NCBI GenBank assembly: GCA_001898225.1
Contig: MKTJ01000036.1
Span: 85,873-149,872, forward strand
DNA: 64,000 nucleotides
Direction of reading: 5' to 3'
Source: Chloroflexi bacterium 54-19
GTDB lineage: Bacteria > Chloroflexota > Chloroflexia > Chloroheliales > Chloroheliaceae
Shown here: one piece after another, positions 9,464 through 17,930 of the stretch
How positions within the stretch are numbered: the first letter of the stretch is position 1
How the letters are laid out: each line of letters opens with the position of its first letter
Translations under genes and position numbers: made by a program
Notes under the pieces: generated by a model
What the model was told of the DNA's origin: nothing
Databases searched by the model: none
Seen by the model: only the letters and a program-made list of their open reading frames with translations

Positions 9464-10090
9464 ATGAGTCCTCGCGCCTACCGCCTGGGCCAACGCCAGG
9501 TCACGACCGAACAGACCAGGGCTAAAATTATCGAAGCCACCCGTGAATTATTAGCCAACCCCGAAGGGCTTAACGGTTTCTCGATTGAAGCGGTCGCACG
9601 GCAGGCGGACGTAGCCCGTATGACCGTCTATTACCAGTTTAGTTCTAAAACGGGCTTGCTCGAAGCCCTGTGCGATAGCCTGGCAAATAAGGGTGGGATG
9701 GGTCAGGCCCAGATGCGCAACATCTTTATGCAGGCGGACCCGCTGGTGGGATTGGCCGAATTAGTAAATATTTTTAGTCGTTTCTGGGAGGCTGACCGGC
9801 TGGTAAACCGGCGGCTGCGGGGGTTGGCCGCAATCGACCCAGAATTCGACCAGGTGATTAGTTCTCGGAACGAAGGTCGCCGCAAAGCCTTGACGGTACT
9901 TTTGCAGCGGATTGAGAGTGCCGGGCATGCCCTGGCGGCTCCTGCCGGGGAACTGGTCAATATCCTCTTTTCACTGACAAGTTTTGAATTTTTTGATAGT
10001 TTAGCCGGACCAGAGCGGCGTGCAGATGAGGTCGCGCCCACGGTATACCGGCTGGCCCTGGCGGCTTTAGGCTTAGCCGGTACGGCCTGA
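9464..10090 (+). CDS. TetR/AcrR family transcriptional regulator
   Basis: A 208-residue one-component repressor. The N-terminal helix-turn-helix lies at about residues 18-65 (TRAKIIEATRELL ... ARMTVYYQFSSKTGLLEAL). A helical ligand-binding domain follows, in which no ligand can be predicted. The ATG at 9464 has a strong GAAGGAG site. A 25-base palindrome lies just upstream, and the divergent SDR gene is the likely target as well as its own promoter. Confidence 0.93.
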   Translation: MSPRAYRLGQRQVTTEQTRAKIIEATRELLANPEGLNGFSIEAVARQADVARMTVYYQFSSKTGLLEALCDSLANKGGMGQAQMRNIFMQADPLVGLAELVNIFSRFWEADRLVNRRLRGLAAIDPEFDQVISSRNEGRRKALTVLLQRIESAGHALAAPAGELVNILFSLTSFEFFDSLAGPERRADEVAPTVYRLALAALGLAGTA

Positions 10091-10134
10091 GCAAAGGTTG
10101 GTTCGTGAAGATTGTCGCCGCAAATTCCCATATT

Positions 10135-10170
10135 TAAGAAAAATCTTATAAAGATTTAACAGTTTTCTTA
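10135..10170. repeat. AT-rich hairpin after the TetR gene
   Basis: Outer arms TAAGAAAA/TTTTCTTA enclose inner arms AATCTT/AAGATT. It lies 45 bases after the TetR stop. It could end TetR transcription, though no T-run follows, or it could lie in the leader of the next gene. Confidence 0.35.
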
Positions 10171-10295
10171 GAATTAACCAGTAAACTAACCCCTAAAGTT
10201 GCTATTTGTAACGGTATCTGGCTGCTTATTATCTTAATGGCTTGTAATCCTTTTTGGGTTCTCGTAATTATTTCAACTTTTGGAAAATATTATAG

Positions 10296-11774
10296 ATGTT
10301 AGAAAAGTTTTATCGCGATAACACCCGCCTGACAACCGACCTGGTGATGATTTTATTCAGCCTGGCAGGCTGTTACCTGGCTTCCCTTTATGGGGCCGGA
10401 AGTTTTAACGAAAGCGTATCCCTGGGGTTAGGTTATGTTTCCCTTATCCTCCTGACGGCGACCCTCCTTATCGGTCCCATCAATTTGCTCCGCAAACGCA
10501 AAAACCCGGTCAATATTAACCTGCGGCGTGATACTGGCATTTGGTGTGGGATTACCGCCCTGGTCCACGTGGTCTTCTCCCTCCAACTGACCCCTGGTAA
10601 GAGCATTTTTGCTTATTTCACAGGGGACAGTATTTCGGGGTTCGGGCTCTTTGAAGGCGGTAACGTTGTGGGGCTGGTAGCGACCCTGGTTATGGTCGCC
10701 CTGCTCATCACTTCCAACCAGATTTCCTTAAAGTTGCTCAAAGGCAAACGTTGGAAGCTGATTCAGCGCTTTAACTACCCTTTAATGCTGCTGGTGCTGG
10801 TCCATACGGTCGCCCTGCAAGTTGCGAACCTGCGGGAAGGCTTTTTCTTCTGGGGCACGATGGGGGTCTCGCTGGCGGTCGTGATTGCCCAGACCTTTGG
10901 TGTCATCACCACTATCCGGCGGTCAAATGAGCGCAAGAATATTCATTCACAGCCGCTCGCTCCTATCGCTACGGCTTATAGCCCGGTAATGGCGGCCCCA
11001 GGCCACATTACAATGGCCCGGCGGCGTTTCTTGACCGTGACCGGGGCAACCTTGCTGGGTGGGGTCGTAGTAAGCGGCACCGCCGGGTACTTTATAGGCC
11101 GCTCTCAGGCCGGGGTTTCTGGTCAGGTCCAGACGGAGGTATTACCAAACACCCCTATGCCCGCCCAAACCCAAAACCCGGTTCCGAGCCAGGGCCAGGC
11201 CGGTGGTTTCCAGGGAAATACCGGGTTTAACCAGGGCAACCAGGGCCAAAACAACTTTAATAGAGGTAAAGGAGGGTTTGACCGGCGCGGTGGGTTCAGC
11301 CAGGGGAATAATTCCGGTGTAGAGGGTGGAAATGGTTCGGCAAACACCAACAACGCGACCCAGCCTGCTTCACCTGTTACTCCAACGGCCCAGGCCAGTG
11401 CCACCCAACCGGCCAGCACCAGCGCCCAGGCAAGTTCCGCCACCACTGCTAGTTCTTCCGGTCGGACACTGGTACTGGGCACCATGTCCTCCCTTGGAGT
11501 AGGTAAGGCACTCGAATTTACCACGCCCGATACCAACGAACCAGCCTTCCTCATCCACGAGAAGGACGGCTCGGTCAAGGCTTTTAACGGACTTTGCACC
11601 CACCGGCCCTATAAGCTTGTCTATAATGAGTCGTCGCAAGAACTGGTCTGTAATTTACACGGCGTTCCTTTTAACATCATTACGGGTGCGCCGACTCGCA
11701 GCCCGGCCCGAACCGCGCTCAGCGCTTACAAAGTCCACGTGGACGGCCAGAACATCGTTTACGACATTTCGTAA
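10296..11774 (+). CDS. Ferric-reductase-like membrane protein fused to a Rieske [2Fe-2S] domain
   Basis: A 492-residue fusion. Residues 1-205 form about six membrane helices like the ferric-reductase/YedZ family, with histidines in ALVHVVFS (H91) and LVLVHTVAL (H170) suited to haem binding. Next comes an internal twin-arginine-like signal (RRRFLTVTGATLLGG, 242-256), then a Gly/Asn/Gln- and Ala/Thr-rich linker (about 275-388). The C-terminal Rieske domain has both ligand pairs, CTH (C434, H436) and CNLH (C452, H455). Inferred role: moving electrons across the membrane through haem to an extracytoplasmic iron-sulfur cluster. Redox partner and substrate are unknown. It ends at a strong terminator. 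Confidence 0.88.
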   Translation: MLEKFYRDNTRLTTDLVMILFSLAGCYLASLYGAGSFNESVSLGLGYVSLILLTATLLIGPINLLRKRKNPVNINLRRDTGIWCGITALVHVVFSLQLTPGKSIFAYFTGDSISGFGLFEGGNVVGLVATLVMVALLITSNQISLKLLKGKRWKLIQRFNYPLMLLVLVHTVALQVANLREGFFFWGTMGVSLAVVIAQTFGVITTIRRSNERKNIHSQPLAPIATAYSPVMAAPGHITMARRRFLTVTGATLLGGVVVSGTAGYFIGRSQAGVSGQVQTEVLPNTPMPAQTQNPVPSQGQAGGFQGNTGFNQGNQGQNNFNRGKGGFDRRGGFSQGNNSGVEGGNGSANTNNATQPASPVTPTAQASATQPASTSAQASSATTASSSGRTLVLGTMSSLGVGKALEFTTPDTNEPAFLIHEKDGSVKAFNGLCTHRPYKLVYNESSQELVCNLHGVPFNIITGAPTRSPARTALSAYKVHVDGQNIVYDIS

Positions 11775-11786
11775 ACTACCAAAAAG

Positions 11787-11831
11787 AAAAGAGGTCGAAA
11801 CCAATTCTCTAGAAAGGTTTCGACCTCTTTT
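11787..11831. terminator. Bidirectional intrinsic terminator
   Basis: Perfect 16-bp stem (11787-11802 with 11816-11831), 13-base loop, with A- and T-runs at the ends. It serves the Rieske fusion gene and the convergent gene at 11841. Confidence 0.92.
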
Positions 11832-11840
11832 TGATTATTA

Positions 11841-12269
11841 TTACTTGAAGGCTTTGCGTGAGAATTTGACGATGCGGAAACCCTGGTAACCGTGACCCAG
11901 GGCGGCCCCGACGTTAATTAATTTGGTCGGGAAACTGGTCCCTTTGAGGGCGAGAAGTGAATAGGCCAGGTAAAAGAGGCTGTAAGCAACCAGGGCAATA
12001 CCCTGGACTAGCCCGGCAGACCCGGCTCCTTTGCGGTTTTTACGGATAGCCTGCAACATCGCCAGGACGCCGGTAACGCTAATTACGGCGTCAAAAGCGA
12101 CATAGCCCGGTCCCCACTGTTGGAGTGTTTCGGGGTTAGCTTTTATTTTACCGGCAACCTTTTCGGCAAATTTTTTGTCAGAGGTGAGGACCAATTGGCG
12201 CCCAAGTTCGGCTGATTTGCCAAGGGCCAGGAGCCCAATCATACCTTCATCAATGCGTCGTGTATTCAT
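11841..12269 (-). CDS. Small membrane protein, function unknown
   Basis: A 142-residue protein I do not recognise. A polar N-terminal part (about 1-50, with many Lys/Glu) is followed by two hydrophobic stretches (about 56-76 and 88-110) and a basic C-terminus (FRIVKFSRKAFK). That fits a small inner-membrane protein. It stands alone between two rightward genes and shares a terminator with the Rieske fusion gene, but nothing else links them. Confidence 0.72.
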   Translation of the reverse strand: MNTRRIDEGMIGLLALGKSAELGRQLVLTSDKKFAEKVAGKIKANPETLQQWGPGYVAFDAVISVTGVLAMLQAIRKNRKGAGSAGLVQGIALVAYSLFYLAYSLLALKGTSFPTKLINVGAALGHGYQGFRIVKFSRKAFK

Positions 12270-12471
12270 TAAATACTTCTTTCTAATCCTAAAATTGTTT
12301 TTAGAATTGTTAGCTTTGCCTAAAATACTTCTTTACAGTTTCCTATTATAACTTACCGGGTCGTCCCCGTAATCCGACGAAGGATTAGCAATCAGTAAGA
12401 TACCACCTATTTACAAGCCAGCTTCCTCTTTCTAAAGAAAATCGCCCTGGAAAGGTTTTATCCATAAATTT

Positions 12472-12480
12472 TGCTATAAT
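12472..12480 (+). promoter_or_regulatory. Extended -10 promoter for the D-threonine-aldolase-like gene
   Basis: TGCTATAAT (TGN plus a perfect TATAAT) lies 84 bases before the ATG at 12565. The -35 is poor, as is usual for extended -10 promoters. Confidence 0.55.
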
Positions 12481-12564
12481 ACCCCCAACATTCCTCCGGG
12501 AAGTTGGATTGGATAAAAGAAACCTGCCAATTTATCAAAATTTAGAAAAGTAGAAGAAAACCTT

Positions 12565-13668
12565 ATGTATAAGCCCCAGCCTGGCGACCGCCTGGACAGC
12601 CTCGACACCCCTTCGATGATTGTGGACCTCGACCTGATGGAGGCCAATATCGCCAAACTGATGAACCAACTCTTGCCGACCGGGGTCAACATCCGGCCCC
12701 ATCTCAAAACCACCAAAAGCCCTATCCTGGCCCGCAAGTTAATCGAGGCCGGGGCCAGAGGGTGCTGTGTCGCCAAGTTGAGCGAAGCCGAGGTGATTGT
12801 CGAGGGCGGGATTGAAGATTTGTTGATAACCTGCGAAATTATCGGTGCGCCAAAAGTGGCGCGCCTGGTCGAACTTTTCCGCCACCATCCCCAGGTTAAA
12901 ACGGTCATTGACAGTCCCCAGGGCGCGACGGCAATTGATGCAGCCCTCGCCCAGGCTGGTATCGAAAACCCCATTCAAGTCCTGGTCGACCTGAATGTCG
13001 GTCAGAATCGTACCGGGGTTACACCCGGCGAACCGGCCCTGGCGCTGGCCCGGCATATTTCCAGCCTGTCACACCTGAAATTGATAGGCGTCCAGGGTTA
13101 TGAAGGTCATTTACAACACCTGCACGACCGCCGGGAGCGCGAGGAGAAATGCCGGGCAGCAATGACGGTCCTGACAGGCACCGCCGGCCTGCTCCGCCAG
13201 CACGGTTTCAACATCGAAACGGTAACGACCGGCGGTACCGGCACCGCCGAGTTCTGCGCGACCTTCCCCGGTATCACCGAGGTCCAACCTGGCTCTTTTA
13301 TTTTTATGGATACCGACTACCGCAACGCCGTGGGCCGATTTTTCTCCAACAGCCTGACCATCCTGGCAACAGTTATCAGTAAACCGGGACCGGGACGGGC
13401 TGTAATTGACGCCGGGCTGAAATCTCTCTCGACCGATAGCGGTTTTGCCGAGCCAAAAGATTTGCCGGGAGCGGGTTATGTGCCGAACGGGGACGAACAC
13501 GGCACCATAAGCCGGGAGGATGGACCCGAACTGGCGATTGGTGACCGGGTGGAGATGATCCCCAGTCACATAGATCCGACCATCAACCTGCATGATTTCT
13601 ACTACGCTTATCGTAAGGGCGTTATCGAAGAAATCTGGCCGGTTGCAGCCAGGGGCAAAGTCCAGTAG
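12565..13668 (+). CDS. D-threonine aldolase / D-serine dehydratase-like PLP enzyme
   Basis: A 367-residue fold-type III PLP enzyme of the alanine-racemase-like D-TA/DSD1 family. The N-terminal DTPSMIVDLD strand and RPHLKTTKS give the PLP lysine (probably K48). The C-terminal metal motif reads HIDPTINLHD (H335, D337). Characterised D-serine dehydratases use His-x-Cys there, and D-threonine aldolases use His-x-Asp, so this pattern favours the aldolase (D-threonine to glycine plus acetaldehyde, metal-dependent). Substrate assignment remains an inference. It is a single-gene unit. Confidence 0.87.
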   Translation: MYKPQPGDRLDSLDTPSMIVDLDLMEANIAKLMNQLLPTGVNIRPHLKTTKSPILARKLIEAGARGCCVAKLSEAEVIVEGGIEDLLITCEIIGAPKVARLVELFRHHPQVKTVIDSPQGATAIDAALAQAGIENPIQVLVDLNVGQNRTGVTPGEPALALARHISSLSHLKLIGVQGYEGHLQHLHDRREREEKCRAAMTVLTGTAGLLRQHGFNIETVTTGGTGTAEFCATFPGITEVQPGSFIFMDTDYRNAVGRFFSNSLTILATVISKPGPGRAVIDAGLKSLSTDSGFAEPKDLPGAGYVPNGDEHGTISREDGPELAIGDRVEMIPSHIDPTINLHDFYYAYRKGVIEEIWPVAARGKVQ

Positions 13669-13739
13669 GTTTTAAACCCGGTGGCATAAAGATTGTTGAT
13701 AGCTATCAGGATATATTTGCCCTGGGATTAAGCAAATTA

Positions 13740-13768
13740 TTGCAAGAATTAAGGGGGAGGGTTATACT
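13740..13768 (+). promoter_or_regulatory. Promoter of the serine hydrolase / acetyltransferase operon
   Basis: TTGCAA (13740-13745), 17-base spacer, TATACT (13763-13768). It is about 110 bases before the ATG at 13881. Confidence 0.6.
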
Positions 13769-13880
13769 AATTTTTATAGAGAACTTTCCAGGAATGGAAA
13801 GAAAGAGGAATTTACCTGTATACGTTGCTGTGGTGTCCTTATCGCCGATTTACTGCCGGTTGAAGTTGCTTTAAGAAGTT

Positions 13881-15029
13881 ATGCCTGCAAGAAAAACATT
13901 TCGGGTAGGGCGCTTAAACAGTTCCAGGAGGATTCAGAAACAATCCTGGAGAAAAGCCCGCAGCCTGGCGCGGACTTCTACCCGCCGCTCCTTTTCCAGC
14001 AGTTTACCCTTAATAATCCTGGCTTTGGGCCTGGTAGGCATCATGGCCTTTTTTGGTGGGCCACTCTCCCAACCTACCAAAATCCCAACCTCCGTGGCAT
14101 CCGGCCCAACCGGGAAAGCCCTGACCGTCACGACCACCCCGGCGGATTCCCAGGCGAGATTGTCTTTAACGGATGGAATTACTTCAACCCTGGCACCTAC
14201 CCCAACCGAAACAGCTACTCCGACCCCTGTCCCGCCAACGCCTACTCCAGCCCCGGCTTCATTGCAAGAGGCAATTAACCGGGTAATTGCCAAGGATAAA
14301 GACAGCCTGGGAGCGGATGCTGGGTTCGGGATGGTCATTCACAACCTCGATACCGGGGAAAAATTTGAAGTTAATGCGGACCAGCTATTTGAAAGCGCCA
14401 GCCTTTACAAAATCTTTGTAGCACTTACCGTCTATTACGACATGGCAGGTGGACGGATGAGCCCTAACGACCAGATTACCCTGATACCTGACGCCGACGC
14501 TCACGACGAGGACGGCTATACGATTGTTTCGGTCGGGGATAGCTTGCCGGTCAGCACCCTGCTGGAAAAAATGATTGTCGATTCGAATAATACCGCCGGG
14601 TTGATGCTGCTGTTCCAGGTCCGGGCCACCCGGATGAAACAGATTGCCGCCGATTTAGGCTTTACCGGCTCCGATTTTAGCGATACCTATAATTTCCAGG
14701 TAACCCCCACCGACCTCGACCTTTATTTTAGCCGCCTGGCTGACCTGAAGTTGATGGGTGCAAAATATGACCAGCCTTTGCTTGATTTGCTGAGCAGGAG
14801 CTTGCCAAGAGACCGCATCCCGGCTATGCTACCGGAGGGAACGCATGTCGCCAACAAAACCGGTAACCTGGGTGGAGTAATCAATGACGCCGGGATAATC
14901 TGGCTCCCAAACGGGAACCGGCTGATTGTGAGCGTACTTACCCACCATGTCGACGAGGACGCCGCCCGCCAGTTTATCGCGGAACTGAGCCTGGCGGCTT
15001 ACAACTATTACAACAAAGGCCAAAATTAA
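13881..15029 (+). CDS. Membrane-anchored class A beta-lactamase-like serine hydrolase
   Basis: A 382-residue protein. It has a basic N-terminus, a single membrane segment (about 41-58), a Pro/Thr-rich spacer (about 66-125) and an extracytoplasmic penicillin-binding fold. The three active-site motifs are present: SLYK (S174, K177), SNN (235-237) and KTG (326-328). I cannot find the omega-loop glutamate (ExxxN) that class A beta-lactamases need for deacylation, so it may be a peptidoglycan-linked hydrolase or a penicillin-binding protein instead of a resistance enzyme. The next gene starts 1 base after its stop, so the two are co-translated. Confidence 0.88.
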   Translation: MPARKTFRVGRLNSSRRIQKQSWRKARSLARTSTRRSFSSSLPLIILALGLVGIMAFFGGPLSQPTKIPTSVASGPTGKALTVTTTPADSQARLSLTDGITSTLAPTPTETATPTPVPPTPTPAPASLQEAINRVIAKDKDSLGADAGFGMVIHNLDTGEKFEVNADQLFESASLYKIFVALTVYYDMAGGRMSPNDQITLIPDADAHDEDGYTIVSVGDSLPVSTLLEKMIVDSNNTAGLMLLFQVRATRMKQIAADLGFTGSDFSDTYNFQVTPTDLDLYFSRLADLKLMGAKYDQPLLDLLSRSLPRDRIPAMLPEGTHVANKTGNLGGVINDAGIIWLPNGNRLIVSVLTHHVDEDAARQFIAELSLAAYNYYNKGQN

Positions 15030-15030
15030 A

Positions 15031-16212
15031 ATGCCCCAGGTTGAAATCCGGTCCATTACCGGGCCAGAACTTTTAGACATCTCAATAATGTTGCGGGGTT
15101 ATGCCTTCTGGGGTACTCCGCCCTTACCACCTACCTCCGAAATGGAGGACGAACTTAGCGGCGATACCGGCAGCACCAACCTGGCGCTATTCGAGGACGG
15201 TCAACCCCAGGCGGTCGTCGCTTATATGCCCATGACCCAGCACCTGCGCGGTCAGGTCTTGAATGTGGCCGGGGTCTGGGGCGTCGCCACCCACCCGGCA
15301 GGTCGCCGGCAGGGTTACGCCCGGCAGGCCCTGCACGAGCTTTTCCAGGCCATGCGGCGGGAAGAAATGCCTTTTACGATCCTCTACCCGTTCCGCGAGT
15401 CTTTTTATGAAAGGCTCGGCTACGTGACTTTCCCCAGGGCCAAGAAGGTCAGATTCCCGGTTAACGGTTTAACCCCTTTGCTCAAACGCAGTTATGGCGG
15501 CAAGGTCGAGTTTTTAAGTTACCAGGCCGGGTTCGAGCAGTGGCGGTCTTACCTGAAAGAGACCCAAACCCGCATTCCTGGCATGTCGCTGGTCAATGAT
15601 GCGCTTGCCGGGAAAAATGTAAGCAAGCAAAACTACTGGCTGGCATTTGCCAAAGTAAATGGGCAGGTCGAAGGCGCTATGGCCTACAAACTCAAAGGTG
15701 ACCATGGCGATATGGTCGTGTCGCGCTTTTACTACCACACTGCCCAGGGGCTTTATCTTCTGCTGGAATGGATTGCCCGCCACGCCGACCAGGCTTCCCA
15801 TGTCGAGCTAAAGTTGCCGCCTAACGAATTACCCGAAACCTGGCTGGCCGATTTAGATGTCGAACTCGGCTCTTACTGGCCGGGGATGGCGCGGGTGCTG
15901 GATTTGACCCGGGTAAACGAAGCAGGATTGCAGGTAGGTCCAGGCCGGTTTACGGCCCATATTCACGACTCTCAATGTCCATGGAACGAGGGGATTTTTA
16001 CCTTCGAGGAAAAGGAAGGGCGGTTGAGCGTAACCCCCGGTGAGAAGCCCGACTGCGAGTTGAGTATCCAGGCTCTTTCGGGCCTGTTATATGGCACCCA
16101 CCGCCCCAACGTCTTCGCAATGCGCGGTTGGGGCAATCCGAGTCCGGAGACCCAGGCCGCCATGAAAAGCCTGTTCCCACCGCAAATACCATACCTTCAC
16201 GAAGTTTTCTAG
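15031..16212 (+). CDS. Eis-like GNAT N-acetyltransferase
   Basis: A 393-residue acetyltransferase with the Eis layout: an N-terminal GNAT domain with the acetyl-CoA loop RRQGYARQAL, a second GNAT-like domain, and a C-terminal sterol-carrier-like domain (from about residue 285). Family members acetylate amines, including aminoglycosides, using acetyl-CoA; the substrate here is unknown. The start is an ATG 1 base after the preceding serine hydrolase gene, so it is the second gene of a two-gene operon. A strong terminator follows. Confidence 0.88.
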   Translation: MPQVEIRSITGPELLDISIMLRGYAFWGTPPLPPTSEMEDELSGDTGSTNLALFEDGQPQAVVAYMPMTQHLRGQVLNVAGVWGVATHPAGRRQGYARQALHELFQAMRREEMPFTILYPFRESFYERLGYVTFPRAKKVRFPVNGLTPLLKRSYGGKVEFLSYQAGFEQWRSYLKETQTRIPGMSLVNDALAGKNVSKQNYWLAFAKVNGQVEGAMAYKLKGDHGDMVVSRFYYHTAQGLYLLLEWIARHADQASHVELKLPPNELPETWLADLDVELGSYWPGMARVLDLTRVNEAGLQVGPGRFTAHIHDSQCPWNEGIFTFEEKEGRLSVTPGEKPDCELSIQALSGLLYGTHRPNVFAMRGWGNPSPETQAAMKSLFPPQIPYLHEVF

Positions 16213-16222
16213 ACAAAAAAGT

Positions 16223-16253
16223 GCCGCCGACTTTCGAGGTCGGCGGCGTTTTT
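16223..16253 (+). terminator. Intrinsic terminator after the acetyltransferase gene
   Basis: GC-rich perfect 9-bp stem (16223-16231 with 16239-16247), 7-base loop, then TTTTT. An A-run on the left may let it also stop the short leftward gene at 16259. Confidence 0.92.
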
Positions 16254-16258
16254 ATAAG

Positions 16259-16438
16259 TTAGCTTTTTTTGTGTTCGTGCTGTTCTTTGGTTTCGCCGTG
16301 TTCGTGGCGTTCTTTGTTGACCGTCCGGGCGGCCCTTTCCTCGGCCTCGTCCTTAGAAACACCTCTATCCTCGTAAGAATCGCGGATATGCTCGTACTGG
16401 CGTTCGCGTTTGCTGCCTTCTTCTACTCCACGGGGCAT
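16259..16438 (-). CDS. Small highly charged protein of the 'plasmid stabilization protein' family
   Basis: A 59-residue gene found by reading the minus strand directly. It starts at the ATG at 16438 behind a strong GAAAGGAG and stops with TAA at 16259. The protein has MPRGVEEGSKRERQYEHI, a central helix and EERAARTVNKER, which match a widespread family of about 60-70-residue proteins commonly named plasmid stabilization protein. The true function is not established, and nothing here suggests a plasmid. The C-terminus is rich in His, Glu and Lys. It is probably a soluble, helical stress- or DNA-associated protein. Confidence 0.85.
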   Translation of the reverse strand: MPRGVEEGSKRERQYEHIRDSYEDRGVSKDEAEERAARTVNKERHEHGETKEQHEHKKS

Positions 16439-16522
16439 AAGTTTTTCTCCTTTCTCCGTTGATTAAAATTTAGCCTCAAACGTAATAAAGCATATACCGG
16501 GCCAAAATCGGAATGAAATAAC

Positions 16523-17860
16523 CTATCCGTCTATTTCTTTTGGACTGGCTGGAATGGTTGAAGGTGATAGGACGGTCAACCGCCGGGCTAATATCCGGCC
16601 CTTTAGCGCACCCCTGGCCCCGTTTACCTCTAAGATGTCGCCGGGCTCCAAAGCGGCCATGATGGGCGTTATATTTTTATAAAGCGCGCCGTGACGGTCA
16701 AGGACAGTATCGGCGTTTAGCTCAACCAGGAAGACTTTGCCGTTTTTGGTCCTGACACCCGTTATAAGGTTGACTCCCAGTTCGCTAACCTCTAAACGCA
16801 AGGTCGATTTGTCTTTGGGTGAATCCGGGACTTCGTCCGAACCATACTCGCCCTGAATGAAGGCGGGTAAACTGTTCTTCCGGGAAAACAAATGGCCGTT
16901 ATAAGTAGCCGGGACCAGGGTTGTAACCCCCTTGGCGATAACCGAAAAAGCGTAGGTTGTGACACCGTCACTTTTCTTGTATTTGAGCGCGCCGCCATCG
17001 AGTTGTAAGGGGAGCGGTTTGGGGCTGGAAATACTCAGGCGGCCCGCCCGGTAGAGCTCGGCACTTTGTGGGTTGGGCTCATGCTTCACCAGGAGCGGGT
17101 AGAGTTGCCCGGCTAAACTCAACGGGTCAAGCGCAGTCAGTAGGCAAAGGTCGAGCATGCCGTCATCAGCCAGGGCCTGGGGGGTTAGGCGGGTAAAACC
17201 GCCGTATAGCCGGGTATTGCCGACCACCAACTGGGCCACGCGGCCAGACCAGTGTAAATCGCCAATCTCAGCCTGGATTGTGGCCGGGGCAAACGATGGG
17301 AGCGAAAGGAGTCCGGCCAAACCAACTGCCAGGCGACCCACCCGGTTTTTGAGGGGCTTGGAGACCCGCCCCATAACCGTCCCATCAAACCCGAGCCCGG
17401 CCATAAGTAAAAAATGATGGCTTTTGCCACCATTTATCTTGACCTGCCCTATATCAACTTTGCGCCTGACCGACCCGATTAACTGCCGGGCCGCTACTTC
17501 TAAACGGGGCGAAATCCCCAACTCCTTCGTCCAGAGATTGACGGTCCCACCGGGTAAGCACCCTAACGCTACATTAGTGCCGAGTAGCCCTGTCACGATT
17601 TCGCGCAATGTCCCATCCCCGCCGCCATTGATAACTACATCAAAACCTTCCTCGGCAGCTTGCCGGGCCAAAGTGGTAGCCATACCGCCTTTGAGCTTGG
17701 AACGGACCGTCACGTCCCAGCCATGCGCTTTCAAGATGGGTAGCACTTGCGTTAAATCAATTCCGCCCCGGCCCGACCGGGGATTGGTAATCAAGCACGC
17801 CTTTATTTTGGGAGTCTGGGCACCAGTAGCAAGAATGGGGAGCGATTCTATCTCAAGCAT
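16523..17860 (-). CDS. Diacylglycerol/lipid kinase family protein with extra C-terminal domain
   Basis: A 445-residue lipid kinase of the DagK/YegS/BmrU family, expected to transfer phosphate from ATP to a lipid hydroxyl. Motifs: NPRSGRGG at the N-terminus, the nucleotide loop GGGDGTL and LPGGTVNLWTKEL (usually GTxNDFAR). The usual family length is about 300 residues; the last ~110 residues form an additional beta-rich domain (LRLEVSELGVNLITGV onward) resembling small OB-like domains. The ATG at 17860 has the better spacing to AAGGA; a GTG at 17863 is the alternative start. It is divergent from nothing and follows the MMPL gene in the same direction, 70 bases downstream. Confidence 0.88.
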   Translation of the reverse strand: MLEIESLPILATGAQTPKIKACLITNPRSGRGGIDLTQVLPILKAHGWDVTVRSKLKGGMATTLARQAAEEGFDVVINGGGDGTLREIVTGLLGTNVALGCLPGGTVNLWTKELGISPRLEVAARQLIGSVRRKVDIGQVKINGGKSHHFLLMAGLGFDGTVMGRVSKPLKNRVGRLAVGLAGLLSLPSFAPATIQAEIGDLHWSGRVAQLVVGNTRLYGGFTRLTPQALADDGMLDLCLLTALDPLSLAGQLYPLLVKHEPNPQSAELYRAGRLSISSPKPLPLQLDGGALKYKKSDGVTTYAFSVIAKGVTTLVPATYNGHLFSRKNSLPAFIQGEYGSDEVPDSPKDKSTLRLEVSELGVNLITGVRTKNGKVFLVELNADTVLDRHGALYKNITPIMAALEPGDILEVNGARGALKGRILARRLTVLSPSTIPASPKEIDG

Positions 17861-17930
17861 CACTTTTCCTTTTAGCTATAACTTCCGGTTGCTCCGATTA
17901 TTATACTAAATTCCTCAGGAAATTATCCCG

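Noticed and set aside
13881..15029. Antibiotic-resistance beta-lactamase
   Set aside because: The deacylation glutamate motif is not found, and the gene is co-translated with an acetyltransferase, so resistance is not supported by sequence alone.
16271..16462. Rightward 63-residue hydrophobic reading frame
   Set aside because: The opposite strand encodes a family-matching 59-residue protein with a strong ribosome binding site; the rightward frame is the mirror of its Glu/Lys/His codons, which read as Phe and Val.
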